From: Melioribacteraceae bacterium
GTDB taxonomy: Bacteria > Bacteroidota > Ignavibacteria > Ignavibacteriales > Melioribacteraceae
Length of the DNA: 43,099 bases
Assembly: GCA_026983795.1 (NCBI GenBank)
Contig: JALSTI010000208.1
Location: 1 to 43,099, forward strand
Reading direction: 5' to 3'
The translations under genes and the position numbers were made by a program. Every line of letters begins with the position of its first letter. The stretch's first letter is position 1. This document shows positions 1-8,691 of the stretch, one piece after another. Under the pieces are notes generated by a model, which saw only the letters and a list, made by a program, of their open reading frames with translations, was not told where the DNA came from and did no database searches.

Positions 1-40
1 TTTTTTACTATATTCAAATTAATTTTTTTTAAGGCTAATT

Positions 41-1015
41 TTGTTTCAAACTGAAATAATACATTTTATACAATCTTTTGCAAATCCTTTAATTACCGCC
101 ATAATGATTTTTATCACCGGTTTGGGATACGAAGAATTTCTTGCTTTTTTCTTAATAACTTTTTTGTTTGGAATAAATTTTAAAAAAGGATTTTATTTGG
201 TACATATTGTTTTAATTACCGGCATAATAACGGAATTTTTTAAACAATTAATTGCTTATCCAAGACCATACGCTGTCGATTCGGGAATAAAACTACTCGG
301 TAAAAACATACCAAACAATTCCCGGTTTTTACAAAAAGGAGCTAAAGGATTTTTCCAATTATTGCCTGAGGAAGTTGTGCAATATTATAGATCTGTAAAA
401 AATCCTTCGTTCGGAATTCCATCGGGTCATACCAGTACAGCTGTAACATTATGGACCTCAATCATATTGTTATATAAAAATAAATACGTACGGATCCTTT
501 CGGCGTTCTTAATTCTGTTAATTCCGTTATCCCGCATGTATCTTGGTTTGCATTTTTTAGCAGGTGTTTTGGGTGGCTATGTTTTAGGTGCTGTAATTTT
601 AATTGTTATATACAGAGTATCATTCAAATACGATTTCTTTTACTCTGCATATCCAAAAAATACGGCAGCTCTTATTTATCTTCTCGGTTTTCCTATTCTG
701 CTGCAGATTCTGATTCCCGGGAGTTATACGCAACTGCAAGGCGGCTTATTAGGTTTTAACGCGGCATTCGTATTGTTAAAAGCTTCGGGTTTGCCCGTAA
801 TCAGAAATTCCTTAATCAAAAGAATTGCGAATGTTATTTTAGCTTTGGTTACATTTTCAATTTGTTCATTATTAGTATCATTAATATTCTCCGCATTCGG
901 CAATAATCATTTTAATATTTTGATATTTCTAAAGTTTGCGTTAATTACGTTTGCAGGATTATACTTAACTTCCATTATCTCAATAAAAACAGGACTTATG
1001 CAACGTAACAATTAA
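41..1015 (+). CDS. PAP2-superfamily membrane phosphatase
   Basis: A membrane phosphatase of the PAP2 (type 2 phosphatidic acid phosphatase) superfamily, 324 residues with about seven hydrophobic segments. The three family motifs are visible: K68-x6-R75P76, P127-S-G-H130, and S164-R165 with H171. They line up the phosphohistidine chemistry used on lipid phosphates or polyprenyl pyrophosphates. One deviation: the Asp that normally follows the last His (SRx5Hx3D) is Gly175 here. The start is a TTG preceded by TAAGG at about six bases; the first in-frame ATG would cut into the first helix. The C-terminal third (about residues 200-324) is extra hydrophobic sequence beyond the usual domain. Substrate unknown; undecaprenyl-pyrophosphate recycling or phospholipid phosphate removal are both possible. 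It stands alone ahead of a short gene on the same strand. Confidence 0.85.
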   Translation: MFQTEIIHFIQSFANPLITAIMIFITGLGYEEFLAFFLITFLFGINFKKGFYLVHIVLITGIITEFFKQLIAYPRPYAVDSGIKLLGKNIPNNSRFLQKGAKGFFQLLPEEVVQYYRSVKNPSFGIPSGHTSTAVTLWTSIILLYKNKYVRILSAFLILLIPLSRMYLGLHFLAGVLGGYVLGAVILIVIYRVSFKYDFFYSAYPKNTAALIYLLGFPILLQILIPGSYTQLQGGLLGFNAAFVLLKASGLPVIRNSLIKRIANVILALVTFSICSLLVSLIFSAFGNNHFNILIFLKFALITFAGLYLTSIISIKTGLMQRNN

Positions 1016-1082
1016 ATTATTTGCTATTTGTAAATTAATTATTTACTTTTTAGCACACTCAATAACAAAAAGAAAGGGAAAT

Positions 1083-1688
1083 ATGAAACCGGTAAAAAAT
1101 ATTTCATTTACAATCTTAATTTTACTTATTCTTTCACAAACGGCGCTTTTCTCTCAAAACGAAAACCAACAAAAGATGAGTCCCGAACAAAAAGCATGGA
1201 TGGAATACATGATGCCTGGTCCAATGCAGAAAATTCTTGAGAAGAATGTTGGGAAATGGAAAACCGTAAGCAAATTCTGGCAGTCTCCCGAAGCCGAAGC
1301 AATGGTTTCTGAAGGGATAGCCGAGAGCGAAATGATTTTAGGCGGAAGATATCTAAAATCAACTTATCACGGCACGGCAATGGGAATGCCGATGGAAGGA
1401 CAATCTTTAGATGCATTTGACAAAGCATTGGGAAAATTTCAGAGTATTTGGATAGATAATATGGGAACCGGAATTTCAACTTCGGAAGGAACCTACGATA
1501 AAGCCTCGAACACAATAACATATAAAGGAAGCATGGTGGATCCTGTTTCGAAAAAGAAAGTTACTTATAAAGCGGTTGTAAAATTTTTAGATGACAATAC
1601 TCATGTTTTTGATATGTACATGACGCATGCCGGGAAAGAATTTAAAAGCATGGAAATTAACTACACGCGAATACCGGATAAAAAATAA
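1083..1688 (+). CDS. DUF1579-like secreted protein
   Basis: A 201-residue protein with an N-terminal signal peptide (hydrophobic stretch at about residues 8-24, cleavage plausible after FSQ). The rest resembles the DUF1579 family: a lead segment rich in Met (MSPEQKAWMEYMMPGPMQ), a GKW motif, then a repetitive beta-rich lipocalin-like barrel with GGRYLK, YDKASNTITYKG and a final SMEINYTR strand. Function of the family is not established, so none is assigned. An AAAGAAAGGG ribosome binding site lies just upstream of the ATG. It ends at a strong hairpin shared with uvrB, which converges from the other side. Confidence 0.8.
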   Translation: MKPVKNISFTILILLILSQTALFSQNENQQKMSPEQKAWMEYMMPGPMQKILEKNVGKWKTVSKFWQSPEAEAMVSEGIAESEMILGGRYLKSTYHGTAMGMPMEGQSLDAFDKALGKFQSIWIDNMGTGISTSEGTYDKASNTITYKGSMVDPVSKKKVTYKAVVKFLDDNTHVFDMYMTHAGKEFKSMEINYTRIPDKK

Positions 1689-1700
1689 CAATAATCATTT

Positions 1701-1728
1701 GTGTGTCTTTTGATCTTAAAAGACACAC
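1701..1728. terminator. Bidirectional rho-independent terminator
   Basis: A perfect 11-bp inverted repeat: GTGTGTCTTTT at 1701-1711 and its complement at 1718-1728, with a 6-base loop, followed by a T-run on the plus strand and A-rich sequence on the left. It sits between two convergent genes (DUF1579-like and uvrB) and can end both transcripts. Confidence 0.85.
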
Positions 1729-1735
1729 TTTTTAT

Positions 1736-3748
1736 TTACTTAATCAACTTTTGCAATTTCTCTATTTCATCTCTTAAATAAGCTGCTTTTTCAAATTCCA
1801 AATCTTTTGCGGCGGCAAGCATTTCTTCGGTCATTTGGTCAATTAAATCTTTCTTCTGATCTTTGGTCATATATTTAATTACCGGTTCAGCCACCTTTGT
1901 AAATGAAGTTTCGGAACCGTATTCTTTTTTCCTAACATCTGCAATTGACGTAGAAGATAAAATTTCATCTTTAGATTTATAAATTGTTTTGGGTGTTATT
2001 TTATGCTTTTTATTATACTCAAGCTGTAATTTTCTACGGCGGTTAGTTTCGTCAATTGTTTTTTTCATAGAATTCGTAATTTTATCGGCATACATAATTA
2101 CTTTTCCCTCAACATTTCGCGCCGTTCTTCCTGCAGTCTGCATTAACGAGCGTTCGCTTCTAAGAAATCCTTCTTTATCGGCGTCAATTATTGCAACGAG
2201 TGAAACTTCGGGTAAATCCAAACCTTCGCGGAGTAAATTCACTCCTACCAACACATCAAAATCACCTATTCTCAAATCTCTGATTATTTCCACACGCTCG
2301 AGTGCATCAATATCGCTGTGTATATATCTCACTTTTATATTAAGTTTATCCAGATAATCAGTCAAATCTTCAGCCATTTTCTTTGTTAACGTGGTTACCA
2401 AAGTCCGCTCGTTTTTTGCTACACGTTCTCTAATTTCACCAATTAAATCATCAATTTGACCTTTAATAGGACGCACTTCAATTTCAGGATCCAACAATCC
2501 AGTAGGACGAATTACTTGTTCCACCACAGCGCCGCCGGTTTTTTCAAGTTCGTACGGACCCGGAGTAGCACTTACAAAAATAACCTGATTAACCAAATTC
2601 TCGAACTCGTCGAACTTTAACGGGCGGTTATCCAATGCAGAAGGTAATCTGAATCCATACTCGACTAAAGTTTCTTTACGCGCCCTGTCGCCGTTATACA
2701 TTCCTTTTATTTGTGGCACGGTTACATGGGATTCGTCAATTATAAGAAGAAAATCTTTTGGAAAATAATCGAACAAACATGCAGGTCGCGAACCCGGAGG
2801 TCTGCCGTCCATGTGTCTGGAATAATTTTCCACACCCGAACAGTAACCTATTTCTTTCATCATTTCGATATCGTATTTTGTTCTTTGTTCCAAGCGTTGA
2901 GCTTCCAAATACTTTTCTTCCGACCAGAAATACTTTAGTCTTTCTTTTAATTCTTCCTCAATCGTTTTAATTGCCCTGTTTACTTGGTCTTTAGTTGTTA
3001 CAAAATATTTTGCCGGATAAATCGGCACGCTTTCCACTTCCTTTATAAAATTACCGCTCATCGAATCAATCAATGAAATTTTTTCAATTTCGTCATCCCA
3101 GAATTCTATTCTAACGGCTTCTTCGTATTGATAAGCGGGAATTATTTCAACTACGTCGCCGCGGGCTCTAAAAGTCCCCCTCGTAAATTCGAAATCATTT
3201 CTTACATAATAAATATCCACCAATTGACGTAATAAATTTTTCTTTTCTATTTGTTGGCCTTTTTTAATGAAAAGAATTTGTCTTGCATATTGATCGGGAG
3301 CTCCGATTCCGTATATGCAACTTACGCTCGCAACAATTATTACATCCCGTCTGCCTTCAATCAATGATGTTGTTGCTTTTAATCTTAAACGGTCAATTTC
3401 TTCGTTTACCGAAAAATCTTTTTCAATGTATAAATCACTTTTAACCACATAAGCTTCGGGCTGGTAGTAATCATAGTAACTGATAAAAAACTCAACGGCA
3501 TTATTCGGGAAAAACGATTTAAACTCCGAATAAAGCTGTGCGGCAAGCGTTTTATTCGGAGAGATAATTAATGTGGGTTTATTGACCTTAGCAATTACAT
3601 TCGATATTGTATATGTTTTACCGCTTCCGGTAACCCCCAACAATACTTGATGTTTTTCCCCGGCAAGAATTCCTTTTGTTAATTCTTCAATTGCTTCCGG
3701 CTGGTCGCCCGACGGTTTATAATTAGATATTAATTCGAATTTTTCCAT
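1736..3748 (-). CDS. uvrB: UvrABC system protein B (excinuclease subunit)
   Basis: The damage-verifying helicase-like subunit of nucleotide excision repair: it is loaded by UvrA, opens DNA with its beta-hairpin and recruits UvrC. Seen in order: N-terminal [11 protein letters not shown], Walker A GVTGSGKT, the beta-hairpin region with [11 protein letters not shown], the DESH Walker B box, helicase motifs V/VI ([22 protein letters not shown]) and a C-terminal UVR motif that contacts UvrC. Length (about 670) is normal for the family. The frame is open to a TTG at 3760, but the ATG at 3748 gives the standard N-terminus (MEKFELIS), so I chose it. It is transcribed leftwards, away from the esterase gene, and shares a terminator with the gene at 1083. 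Confidence 0.98.
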   Translation of the reverse strand: MEKFELISNYKPSGDQPEAIEELTKGILAGEKHQVLLGVTGSGKTYTISNVIAKVNKPTLIISPNKTLAAQLYSEFKSFFPNNAVEFFISYYDYYQPEAYVVKSDLYIEKDFSVNEEIDRLRLKATTSLIEGRRDVIIVASVSCIYGIGAPDQYARQILFIKKGQQIEKKNLLRQLVDIYYVRNDFEFTRGTFRARGDVVEIIPAYQYEEAVRIEFWDDEIEKISLIDSMSGNFIKEVESVPIYPAKYFVTTKDQVNRAIKTIEEELKERLKYFWSEEKYLEAQRLEQRTKYDIEMMKEIGYCSGVENYSRHMDGRPPGSRPACLFDYFPKDFLLIIDESHVTVPQIKGMYNGDRARKETLVEYGFRLPSALDNRPLKFDEFENLVNQVIFVSATPGPYELEKTGGAVVEQVIRPTGLLDPEIEVRPIKGQIDDLIGEIRERVAKNERTLVTTLTKKMAEDLTDYLDKLNIKVRYIHSDIDALERVEIIRDLRIGDFDVLVGVNLLREGLDLPEVSLVAIIDADKEGFLRSERSLMQTAGRTARNVEGKVIMYADKITNSMKKTIDETNRRRKLQLEYNKKHKITPKTIYKSKDEILSSTSIADVRKKEYGSETSFTKVAEPVIKYMTKDQKKDLIDQMTEEMLAAAKDLEFEKAAYLRDEIEKLQKLIK

Positions 3749-3923
3749 TCGATTTTTCAATTTTGTGTAAATAATAAATATATAAATATTACTTTTCTGC
3801 TAAAAGGAAAATCAAATTATTTTTTTTGTTCCACAAGATTAAATTCAATTAATATATTTTCTTGCTATTTCTTTTTTATTAATCTAATTTTTTAACAAGA
3901 AATTAAAAATTAAAAGGAAACAA

Positions 3924-4658
3924 ATGTACAGGGAAATAAGAAAATGGTACAGTCCTAATCTGAATAAAGATATGGAAATAGCGGTTTACGGTCATTACGG
4001 ATTTGCATTGTTGATGTTTCCAACAGCCGGAGCCGATTTTTTAGAATACGAAAGATTTCAAATGATAGATTCGATTCAACCTTTTATTGATTCCGGTAAA
4101 TGTAAAGTTTTTTCGATCAACAGTATAAATAACGAGAGCTGGTTGAACAAACAAATGTATCCGCCGCATAAATCTTTGCGTCACGGGCAATATAACCAAT
4201 ACGTTGTTGGTGAAGTTGCACCGTTTATTTTTGATCATTGTAAAGGAAATGTTCCAATAATCACAACCGGAGCTTCACTTGGAGCTTATCATGCGGCAAA
4301 TACATTTTTCAGAAGACCCGATATTTTCCGCGGAACTATTGCAATGAGCGGAGTGTATGATTTAAAAGAATATTCCGGCGGATATTATGATCAACATGTA
4401 TATTTTAATTCACCGGTGGAATATTTACCGAACGCCACTGATGAAACTTATCTTAATCAAATGAGAAATAACTTGGGTATTGTTATAGCTTCGGGACAAG
4501 GCGAATATGAAGACCCAAACGCATCTGTGAGATTGTCTAATATTCTAAACTCTAAAGGAATTCGTCATTGGCTAGACCTTTGGGGTTACGATGTAAAACA
4601 TGATTGGCCGACTTGGCGCGATATGCTGCCTTATTTTTTAAGCAAAATAAATATTTAA
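3924..4658 (+). CDS. Putative alpha/beta-hydrolase esterase
   Basis: A 244-residue cytoplasmic protein of the putative esterase (esterase D/antigen 85-like) group; no signal peptide. The nucleophile elbow is G116-A-S118-L-G120, the likely catalytic His is H226 in the sequence KHDW near the C-terminus, and the acid is probably in the GEYEDP segment near residues 193-198. Length fits a single alpha/beta-hydrolase domain without a lid. A good AAAAGGAAAC ribosome binding site precedes the ATG. SufE follows 42 bases downstream on the same strand, so the two may be co-transcribed, although no functional link is evident. Substrate cannot be told from the sequence. Confidence 0.85.
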   Translation: MYREIRKWYSPNLNKDMEIAVYGHYGFALLMFPTAGADFLEYERFQMIDSIQPFIDSGKCKVFSINSINNESWLNKQMYPPHKSLRHGQYNQYVVGEVAPFIFDHCKGNVPIITTGASLGAYHAANTFFRRPDIFRGTIAMSGVYDLKEYSGGYYDQHVYFNSPVEYLPNATDETYLNQMRNNLGIVIASGQGEYEDPNASVRLSNILNSKGIRHWLDLWGYDVKHDWPTWRDMLPYFLSKINI

Positions 4659-4700
4659 ATATATTAACTTTAAATTTACTTAACAAACAAAAACAATAAG

Positions 4701-5135
4701 ATGGGAATAAGAGAAAACGAAGAGAAGATTATTAAAGATTTTCAAAATCTTCAAACTTGGGAAGATAAATACAAATACATTATCGATTTGGGAAAAGAGT
4801 TAAATGAATTTCCTGAAGAATACAGAACCGATAAATACAAAATTAAAGGTTGCCAATCCCAAGTTTGGCTGCATGCTGATTTTAAAGACGGTAAAATTTA
4901 TTTCCAAGCCGATAGCGATGCAATGATTGTTAAAGGATTGGCTTCAATGCTTTTAAAAGTTTATTCCGGACATTGTCCGTCTGAAATTTTATCATCGCCA
5001 CCCGAATTTTTGAAAGAAATCGGCATTTCGCAACATCTTTCTCCAACCAGAAATAATGGATTAAGTTCTATGCTGAAACAAATTCAAATGTACGCTCTTG
5101 CGTTTAAAACGCTTGAAAACAAAAAGTCTAAATAA
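4701..5135 (+). CDS. sufE: SufE family cysteine-desulfuration protein
   Basis: Takes persulfide sulfur from the cysteine desulfurase SufS and passes it to the SufB scaffold for iron-sulfur cluster assembly. The conserved acceptor cysteine is C51 in IKGCQSQVW, the family signature; upstream are the helical WEDKYKYIIDLGK and the LP/EFPEEYRTD segments that typify SufE. At 144 residues it has the family's usual length. No other suf gene is in the window, so sufBCDS must lie elsewhere. The protease gene downstream starts 10 bases after this stop, so the two are probably on one message. Confidence 0.93.
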   Translation: MGIRENEEKIIKDFQNLQTWEDKYKYIIDLGKELNEFPEEYRTDKYKIKGCQSQVWLHADFKDGKIYFQADSDAMIVKGLASMLLKVYSGHCPSEILSSPPEFLKEIGISQHLSPTRNNGLSSMLKQIQMYALAFKTLENKKSK

Positions 5136-5145
5136 CATTATATCC

Positions 5146-6888
5146 ATGATGAAGAATTTTCTTACTCTTGCCGGTTTGACATTTCTAATAATTCTCAATT
5201 CATGTTCCACAACGGAAAAATCAGCAAAAAGGCAAAAAAATAATTTGTATCAAAACACTACTCTTAGTAAGATTATTAAAGTTAAACCGGAACATAGAAC
5301 TTTTATTACGCCGGAAGGAGAATTAAAAGCCTTGTTTGTTTTTGTCCAATTCGATAACGATTCTACATTTAAAAGTAAATATTGGAAATACGATACATTA
5401 AATTTACCGGATTGGACAAAAAATATAGTTAATCGAAATTCCGGAAATTATTTTCCATACAAAAACCTTTCACAATATTATTTTGAAATGTCACGCGGGA
5501 AATTTATTATAACCGGGGATGTTTATCCTAAATTGGTCAGACCGAAATATGACGAAAGTCATTACAAAAACATCTCGGAAGTTAATTACGAAATACTAAA
5601 ACGGCTGGACGATAAAATAGATTTTTCCAAATATGATAATTGGACAAAAAAAAGAGACAATACTTTCATTAAAAAACCGGACGGAAAAGTTGATATGATT
5701 TATCTTATTTACAGAAATTTTTCAAATAGACTTTTCTTTAATAACGGTTGGACCGGCATTGCTCATTTATATTTAACCAAAGATATAAAAACTAATGACA
5801 ATGTTACAATAAAAACCGGCAGACTTGATAAAGGTTCGGGAATCGTAATCCGCGGTGGTAAAAACGGATTTTATTGGTTAAAATATGTTGCCGCACACGA
5901 ATTAGGACATTTTTTATTCGGCGCGGGTCATATTGAAAACGTAACTGACCTTGCGCTTATGACGGGCGGTCCTGTTTGGAATGCAAGCCGCGGAATGCAC
6001 TCATGGGAAAGAAATTACTTAGGATGGATTAACTACCGCAATGCGGTTCTGAATAAAGACAGTTCATATATACTTTCCGATTATATAACAACCGGTGACG
6101 CATTAAGACTGAAATTAAACGAGAAAGAATGGTTTGTTTTGGAAAACCACCGGCATCTCAGTGTGCATGATAAGTCCGGCGATAAAGGAATTTATATTTA
6201 TCATATCACACATGCAAGTTCTTACTCTCCTAAAATTACCGTTGAATGTGCCGATGGGAATTGGGATTTTAAAATTGATAAACAAAAACATAAATTGATT
6301 AAACTAAAACCCAACCTTTACGGACAAAACGAAATGAATTTTAGAAAGATGGTGAACGGTAAAAATTATGCGTGTTTTAAACCGCTTTATAAAAGTAATG
6401 CTGCATGGGGTGATAAAAACGATGCATTCGATTTAACTTACAATAATGTTTTCTCGCCCGTCAGTAATCCTTCATCAAAAAATAAAAGTAAAATAAATTT
6501 CACGATAGAAGTTGTTTCGAAGAAAGGTAAAAACTATAAGGTTAAATTTTATTTTAAAAATCCCTACGAAGGAAAACCTTCGAAACCATATATTCTAAAG
6601 ACAAAAATTAATAAAAGGAATTTCCCTACTATTATATGGAAAAAAAGTAAAGAACCGGATTTAAAACTTTATAAAATTTACATTTCTACAAAGCCCAAAA
6701 ATAAAAGTATGAAATTCCAACTGTTAGAAACAGTTCCGGTTAAAAAACAAATTAATAATTTAATTAAATGGACGGATACTAAACATAGAATAAATGGCTT
6801 AAGCAGTTATTATATTTATACAATTTCTGCTGTTGACAAAGATAACCATGAATCGGTTTTAGCGGAACCGGTGAAAGTATACAGATAA
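5146..6888 (+). CDS. M6-like metalloprotease lipoprotein with C-terminal FN3-like domain
   Basis: A secreted, probably lipid-anchored metallopeptidase. The frame is open from 5098 inside sufE, but starting at the ATG at 5146 (or 5149) yields a lipoprotein signal with a lipobox ending in NSC, so I chose that start. The middle carries the zinc motif HELGH, then a Met-turn-like LMTGG, and the RNYLGWI plus WFVLENH segments typical of the immune-inhibitor-A-like M6 family. The third zinc ligand is unclear: M6 proteins usually have HExxHxxGLPD, whereas here the next His is at motif position 12 (HELGHFLFGAGH). The last 100 or so residues look like one fibronectin III-like domain (ends in YYIYTISAVDKDNHES). 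Role unknown; extracellular protein degradation is likely. Confidence 0.8.
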   Translation: MMKNFLTLAGLTFLIILNSCSTTEKSAKRQKNNLYQNTTLSKIIKVKPEHRTFITPEGELKALFVFVQFDNDSTFKSKYWKYDTLNLPDWTKNIVNRNSGNYFPYKNLSQYYFEMSRGKFIITGDVYPKLVRPKYDESHYKNISEVNYEILKRLDDKIDFSKYDNWTKKRDNTFIKKPDGKVDMIYLIYRNFSNRLFFNNGWTGIAHLYLTKDIKTNDNVTIKTGRLDKGSGIVIRGGKNGFYWLKYVAAHELGHFLFGAGHIENVTDLALMTGGPVWNASRGMHSWERNYLGWINYRNAVLNKDSSYILSDYITTGDALRLKLNEKEWFVLENHRHLSVHDKSGDKGIYIYHITHASSYSPKITVECADGNWDFKIDKQKHKLIKLKPNLYGQNEMNFRKMVNGKNYACFKPLYKSNAAWGDKNDAFDLTYNNVFSPVSNPSSKNKSKINFTIEVVSKKGKNYKVKFYFKNPYEGKPSKPYILKTKINKRNFPTIIWKKSKEPDLKLYKIYISTKPKNKSMKFQLLETVPVKKQINNLIKWTDTKHRINGLSSYYIYTISAVDKDNHESVLAEPVKVYR

Positions 6889-6970
6889 AATTTTATAATT
6901 CTACTATTTACACAGAAAAATATTGTAAAAATTAATTATAATTCGGTTCTACATTTTGGAAATATAATAT

Positions 6971-7044
6971 GCCCCGGTAGCTCAGCAGGATAGAGCAACA
7001 GTTTCCTAAACTGTGGGTCGGAGGTTCGAATCCTCTCCGGGGTA
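6971..7044 (+). tRNA. tRNA-Arg (anticodon CCT)
   Basis: A 74-base cloverleaf. The acceptor stem pairs GCCCCGG at 6971-6977 with CCGGGGT at 7037-7043 (G-T at the end), discriminator A at 7044. The anticodon arm is ACAGT/ACTGT around loop TTCCTAA with anticodon CCT at 7005-7007; the T arm carries TTCGAAT between GGAGG and CCTCT. CCA is not encoded. It reads AGG codons. It is the boundary between the housekeeping part and the polysaccharide part of the window. Confidence 0.97.
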
Positions 7045-7212
7045 CATTACAAATTGAGTTTTCATCCAGAAACTTTTATATTCCAATCTGATTTACATTC
7101 CATATTCATCCCAAACAGAAGAATTATCATGAATACATACGTGCTTGACAAAGTCCCGGAGCTATTAAAGTGAAAGCTTTTTAAAGAGAAGGAAATTAAT
7201 ACACAATTAACT
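7045..7212. other. Intergenic stretch after the tRNA with a short open frame
   Basis: No recognised gene. Directly after the tRNA a plus-strand frame is open for 42 codons (7045-7170, stop TGA at 7171-7173). The tail from the ATG at 7129 reads MNTYVLDKVPELLK. It has no visible ribosome binding site and is too short to identify. It could be the remnant of a gene inserted at the tRNA 3' end, or chance. Confidence 0.3.
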
Positions 7213-7479
7213 TTATCTTATAATTCTTTTCAAGTTTAACAATAGTCTTATTGTAAAAAAAACAATAAAACCGAAGGTAGAAATATAAAGATCGGATAAT
7301 CCGACATTCAAAATGTAGAGGGGACTGAAGATTGAAATGAATATTTTCGTTAAAATTAAACCCGTGAACAAAAATGCAAATCCTATTAAACCGCTCCACA
7401 AAGGTCTAAGGAAAAATAGGTCAAAGTAATATTTTAGTTCTTTGGAATACTGTTTGGTATTGGTTATCTCATTCATCAC
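7213..7479 (-). CDS. Small two-helix membrane protein, unknown
   Basis: An 88-residue hypothetical protein. Residues about 27-50 (PLWSGLIGFAFLFTGLILTK) and 58-82 form two hydrophobic segments, with a charged N-terminus (KQYSKELKYYFDLFFLRP) and a basic tail (LKRIIR), as expected for an inner-membrane protein. The start is GTG at 7479 or ATG at 7476; neither has a clear Shine-Dalgarno, which lowers confidence. I do not recognise the family. It lies in the sparse zone between the tRNA and the polysaccharide genes. Confidence 0.5.
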   Translation of the reverse strand: MMNEITNTKQYSKELKYYFDLFFLRPLWSGLIGFAFLFTGLILTKIFISIFSPLYILNVGLSDLYISTFGFIVFFTIRLLLNLKRIIR

Positions 7480-7594
7480 ATTTTTTTTATTGTTAGGTCC
7501 TGTAATTTTAACATCTATAATTATGCCACTTTTAAAATGTATATTTTAGGTTAAATTGGTAAGAAATTAAAAAATGATTTGCCTGAAAATAATT

Positions 7595-7630
7595 AAATTA
7601 TGCCTGAGAAAATAATTTCAGGCATAATTT
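7595..7630 (-). terminator. Hairpin terminator downstream of the 61-residue gene
   Basis: A perfect 13-bp inverted repeat: 7595-7607 pairs with 7618-7630 around a 10-base loop. It lies just past the stop of the small gene at 7644, in the right place to end its message. A further partial copy of the left arm (TGCCTGAAAATAATT at 7580-7594) sits next to it. Confidence 0.6.
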
Positions 7631-7643
7631 TATAAATGGATTT

Positions 7644-7829
7644 TTATGAAAAATATACGAATGAAAATACTAATAATAAAAAGTAAAGGGCTGTTAAACC
7701 AACTTTCACTAATATATTTCTTTTTATGGAACGTTGGAATAACTCTTCATCTTCAATTGCATTTTTCTTTATGAAATCCCCTTGAGCCGGGTCCCAATCA
7801 TTTATCTTTATCTCATTTAGTTGTTGCAT
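7644..7829 (-). CDS. Small C-terminally anchored membrane protein, unknown
   Basis: A 61-residue hypothetical protein. The N-terminal 35 residues are polar and acidic (NDWDPAQGDFIKKNAIEDEE), then a basic patch (RSIKRN) leads into one hydrophobic helix at about 40-60, so it is probably tail-anchored in the inner membrane. The ATG is preceded by a good AAGGAAATAA ribosome binding site, and a perfect hairpin follows the stop, both of which support a real gene. Family not recognised. A link to the polysaccharide genes 250 bases to the right is possible but unproven. Confidence 0.62.
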   Translation of the reverse strand: MQQLNEIKINDWDPAQGDFIKKNAIEDEELFQRSIKRNILVKVGLTALYFLLLVFSFVYFS

Positions 7830-8076
7830 TTATTTCCTTTATTGTTTTTCGAAAAATTCAATTATTTAATTCTTACTATCGAAATATTCCAATTTTTGTT
7901 TAGTTCTTTATAATCGATTTAGTTTTTTATTTATAGTCAAATAAAATGCCATTGTGATTTGCATCAAATTCTATTAAAAAAGAAGTTAATTTATTCATAT
8001 GCTTTCAGAAATGTATCAAATTGCGGATTTCATGTCCCATTAAGATGCAAAATCTACAATAAACTTCCGGCTAATA

Positions 8077-8598
8077 TTACCGTGTTACACGAATTACAAG
8101 CAGAGTCAGATTAACAACCGCCACAAAAATCCTTAACGAAATGTTAAACCAGTCCTTGAAATAAAGTTTAGGCGAACCGGGAACAATTAATATATCTTTA
8201 GCAATTAATTTTGGAACCGTTCTGTTTTTGATCTCAATTTTATCTTCCCAAAGCAGGTCTTCAAAATTGAATTTAAACATTTGTTGAGTAGAATCTGGCA
8301 GAACGCGGTAGAGCCTAAGGTCGTCCAAATGTGAATTACCGGTAGGACCGCCGGCATAAGAGAGCAAATCAATAAGATTTGTATAAATTGGGACTAAATA
8401 TCTACCGGGATATTTAATAAAACCCCACACGGAAACCTTCATATTTACTGCTTCGGGATCTGAATAATCGTAAAACCCTCCTTGACGTTGATAAAGGCTT
8501 TTATATGCTGCGCCTAATTCAACATCTTTAATTTGGGCAAAACCGGAGTTATAACTGATAAAAGACAGCACAAGTATGAAAATAATTTTTTTAAGCAT
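8077..8598 (-). CDS. Short SLBB-domain polysaccharide-export-type protein
   Basis: A 173-residue periplasmic protein with a signal peptide (cleavage plausible after FAQ, residue 22) and one SLBB-type beta-grasp domain: VSVWGFIKYPGRYLVP, then LIDLLSYAGGPT and a VPGSPKLYF end. It closes with a hydrophobic helix (about 150-170) that could anchor it. SLBB domains are found in OPX/Wza exporters of polysaccharide, but those also carry an N-terminal polysaccharide-export (PES) domain and a lipobox, both absent here. It is encoded just downstream of a WbaP-like initiating transferase, so a role in export or assembly of the same glycan is likely. It may be an accessory partner to a full exporter elsewhere. 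Confidence 0.8.
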   Translation of the reverse strand: MLKKIIFILVLSFISYNSGFAQIKDVELGAAYKSLYQRQGGFYDYSDPEAVNMKVSVWGFIKYPGRYLVPIYTNLIDLLSYAGGPTGNSHLDDLRLYRVLPDSTQQMFKFNFEDLLWEDKIEIKNRTVPKLIAKDILIVPGSPKLYFKDWFNISLRIFVAVVNLTLLVIRVTR

Positions 8599-8691
8599 GG
8601 GGTTCCTCTTAAAATAAACTTTTATAGGTAAAATTATTCAAATTAATTGAAAATTGGAAATATTTAATAGTAGAAATAAAATTAAATCTTT

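Noticed and set aside
1126-1521. 131-residue frame on the minus strand inside the DUF1579-like gene
   Set aside because: It lies wholly antisense to a gene with a clear signal peptide and family features, has no ribosome binding site, and its translation resembles no protein.
7045-7212. Integrase remnant next to the tRNA
   Set aside because: The tail of the frame is not enough to match any integrase motif (no RHxxR or catalytic Tyr context); kept only as a weak observation.
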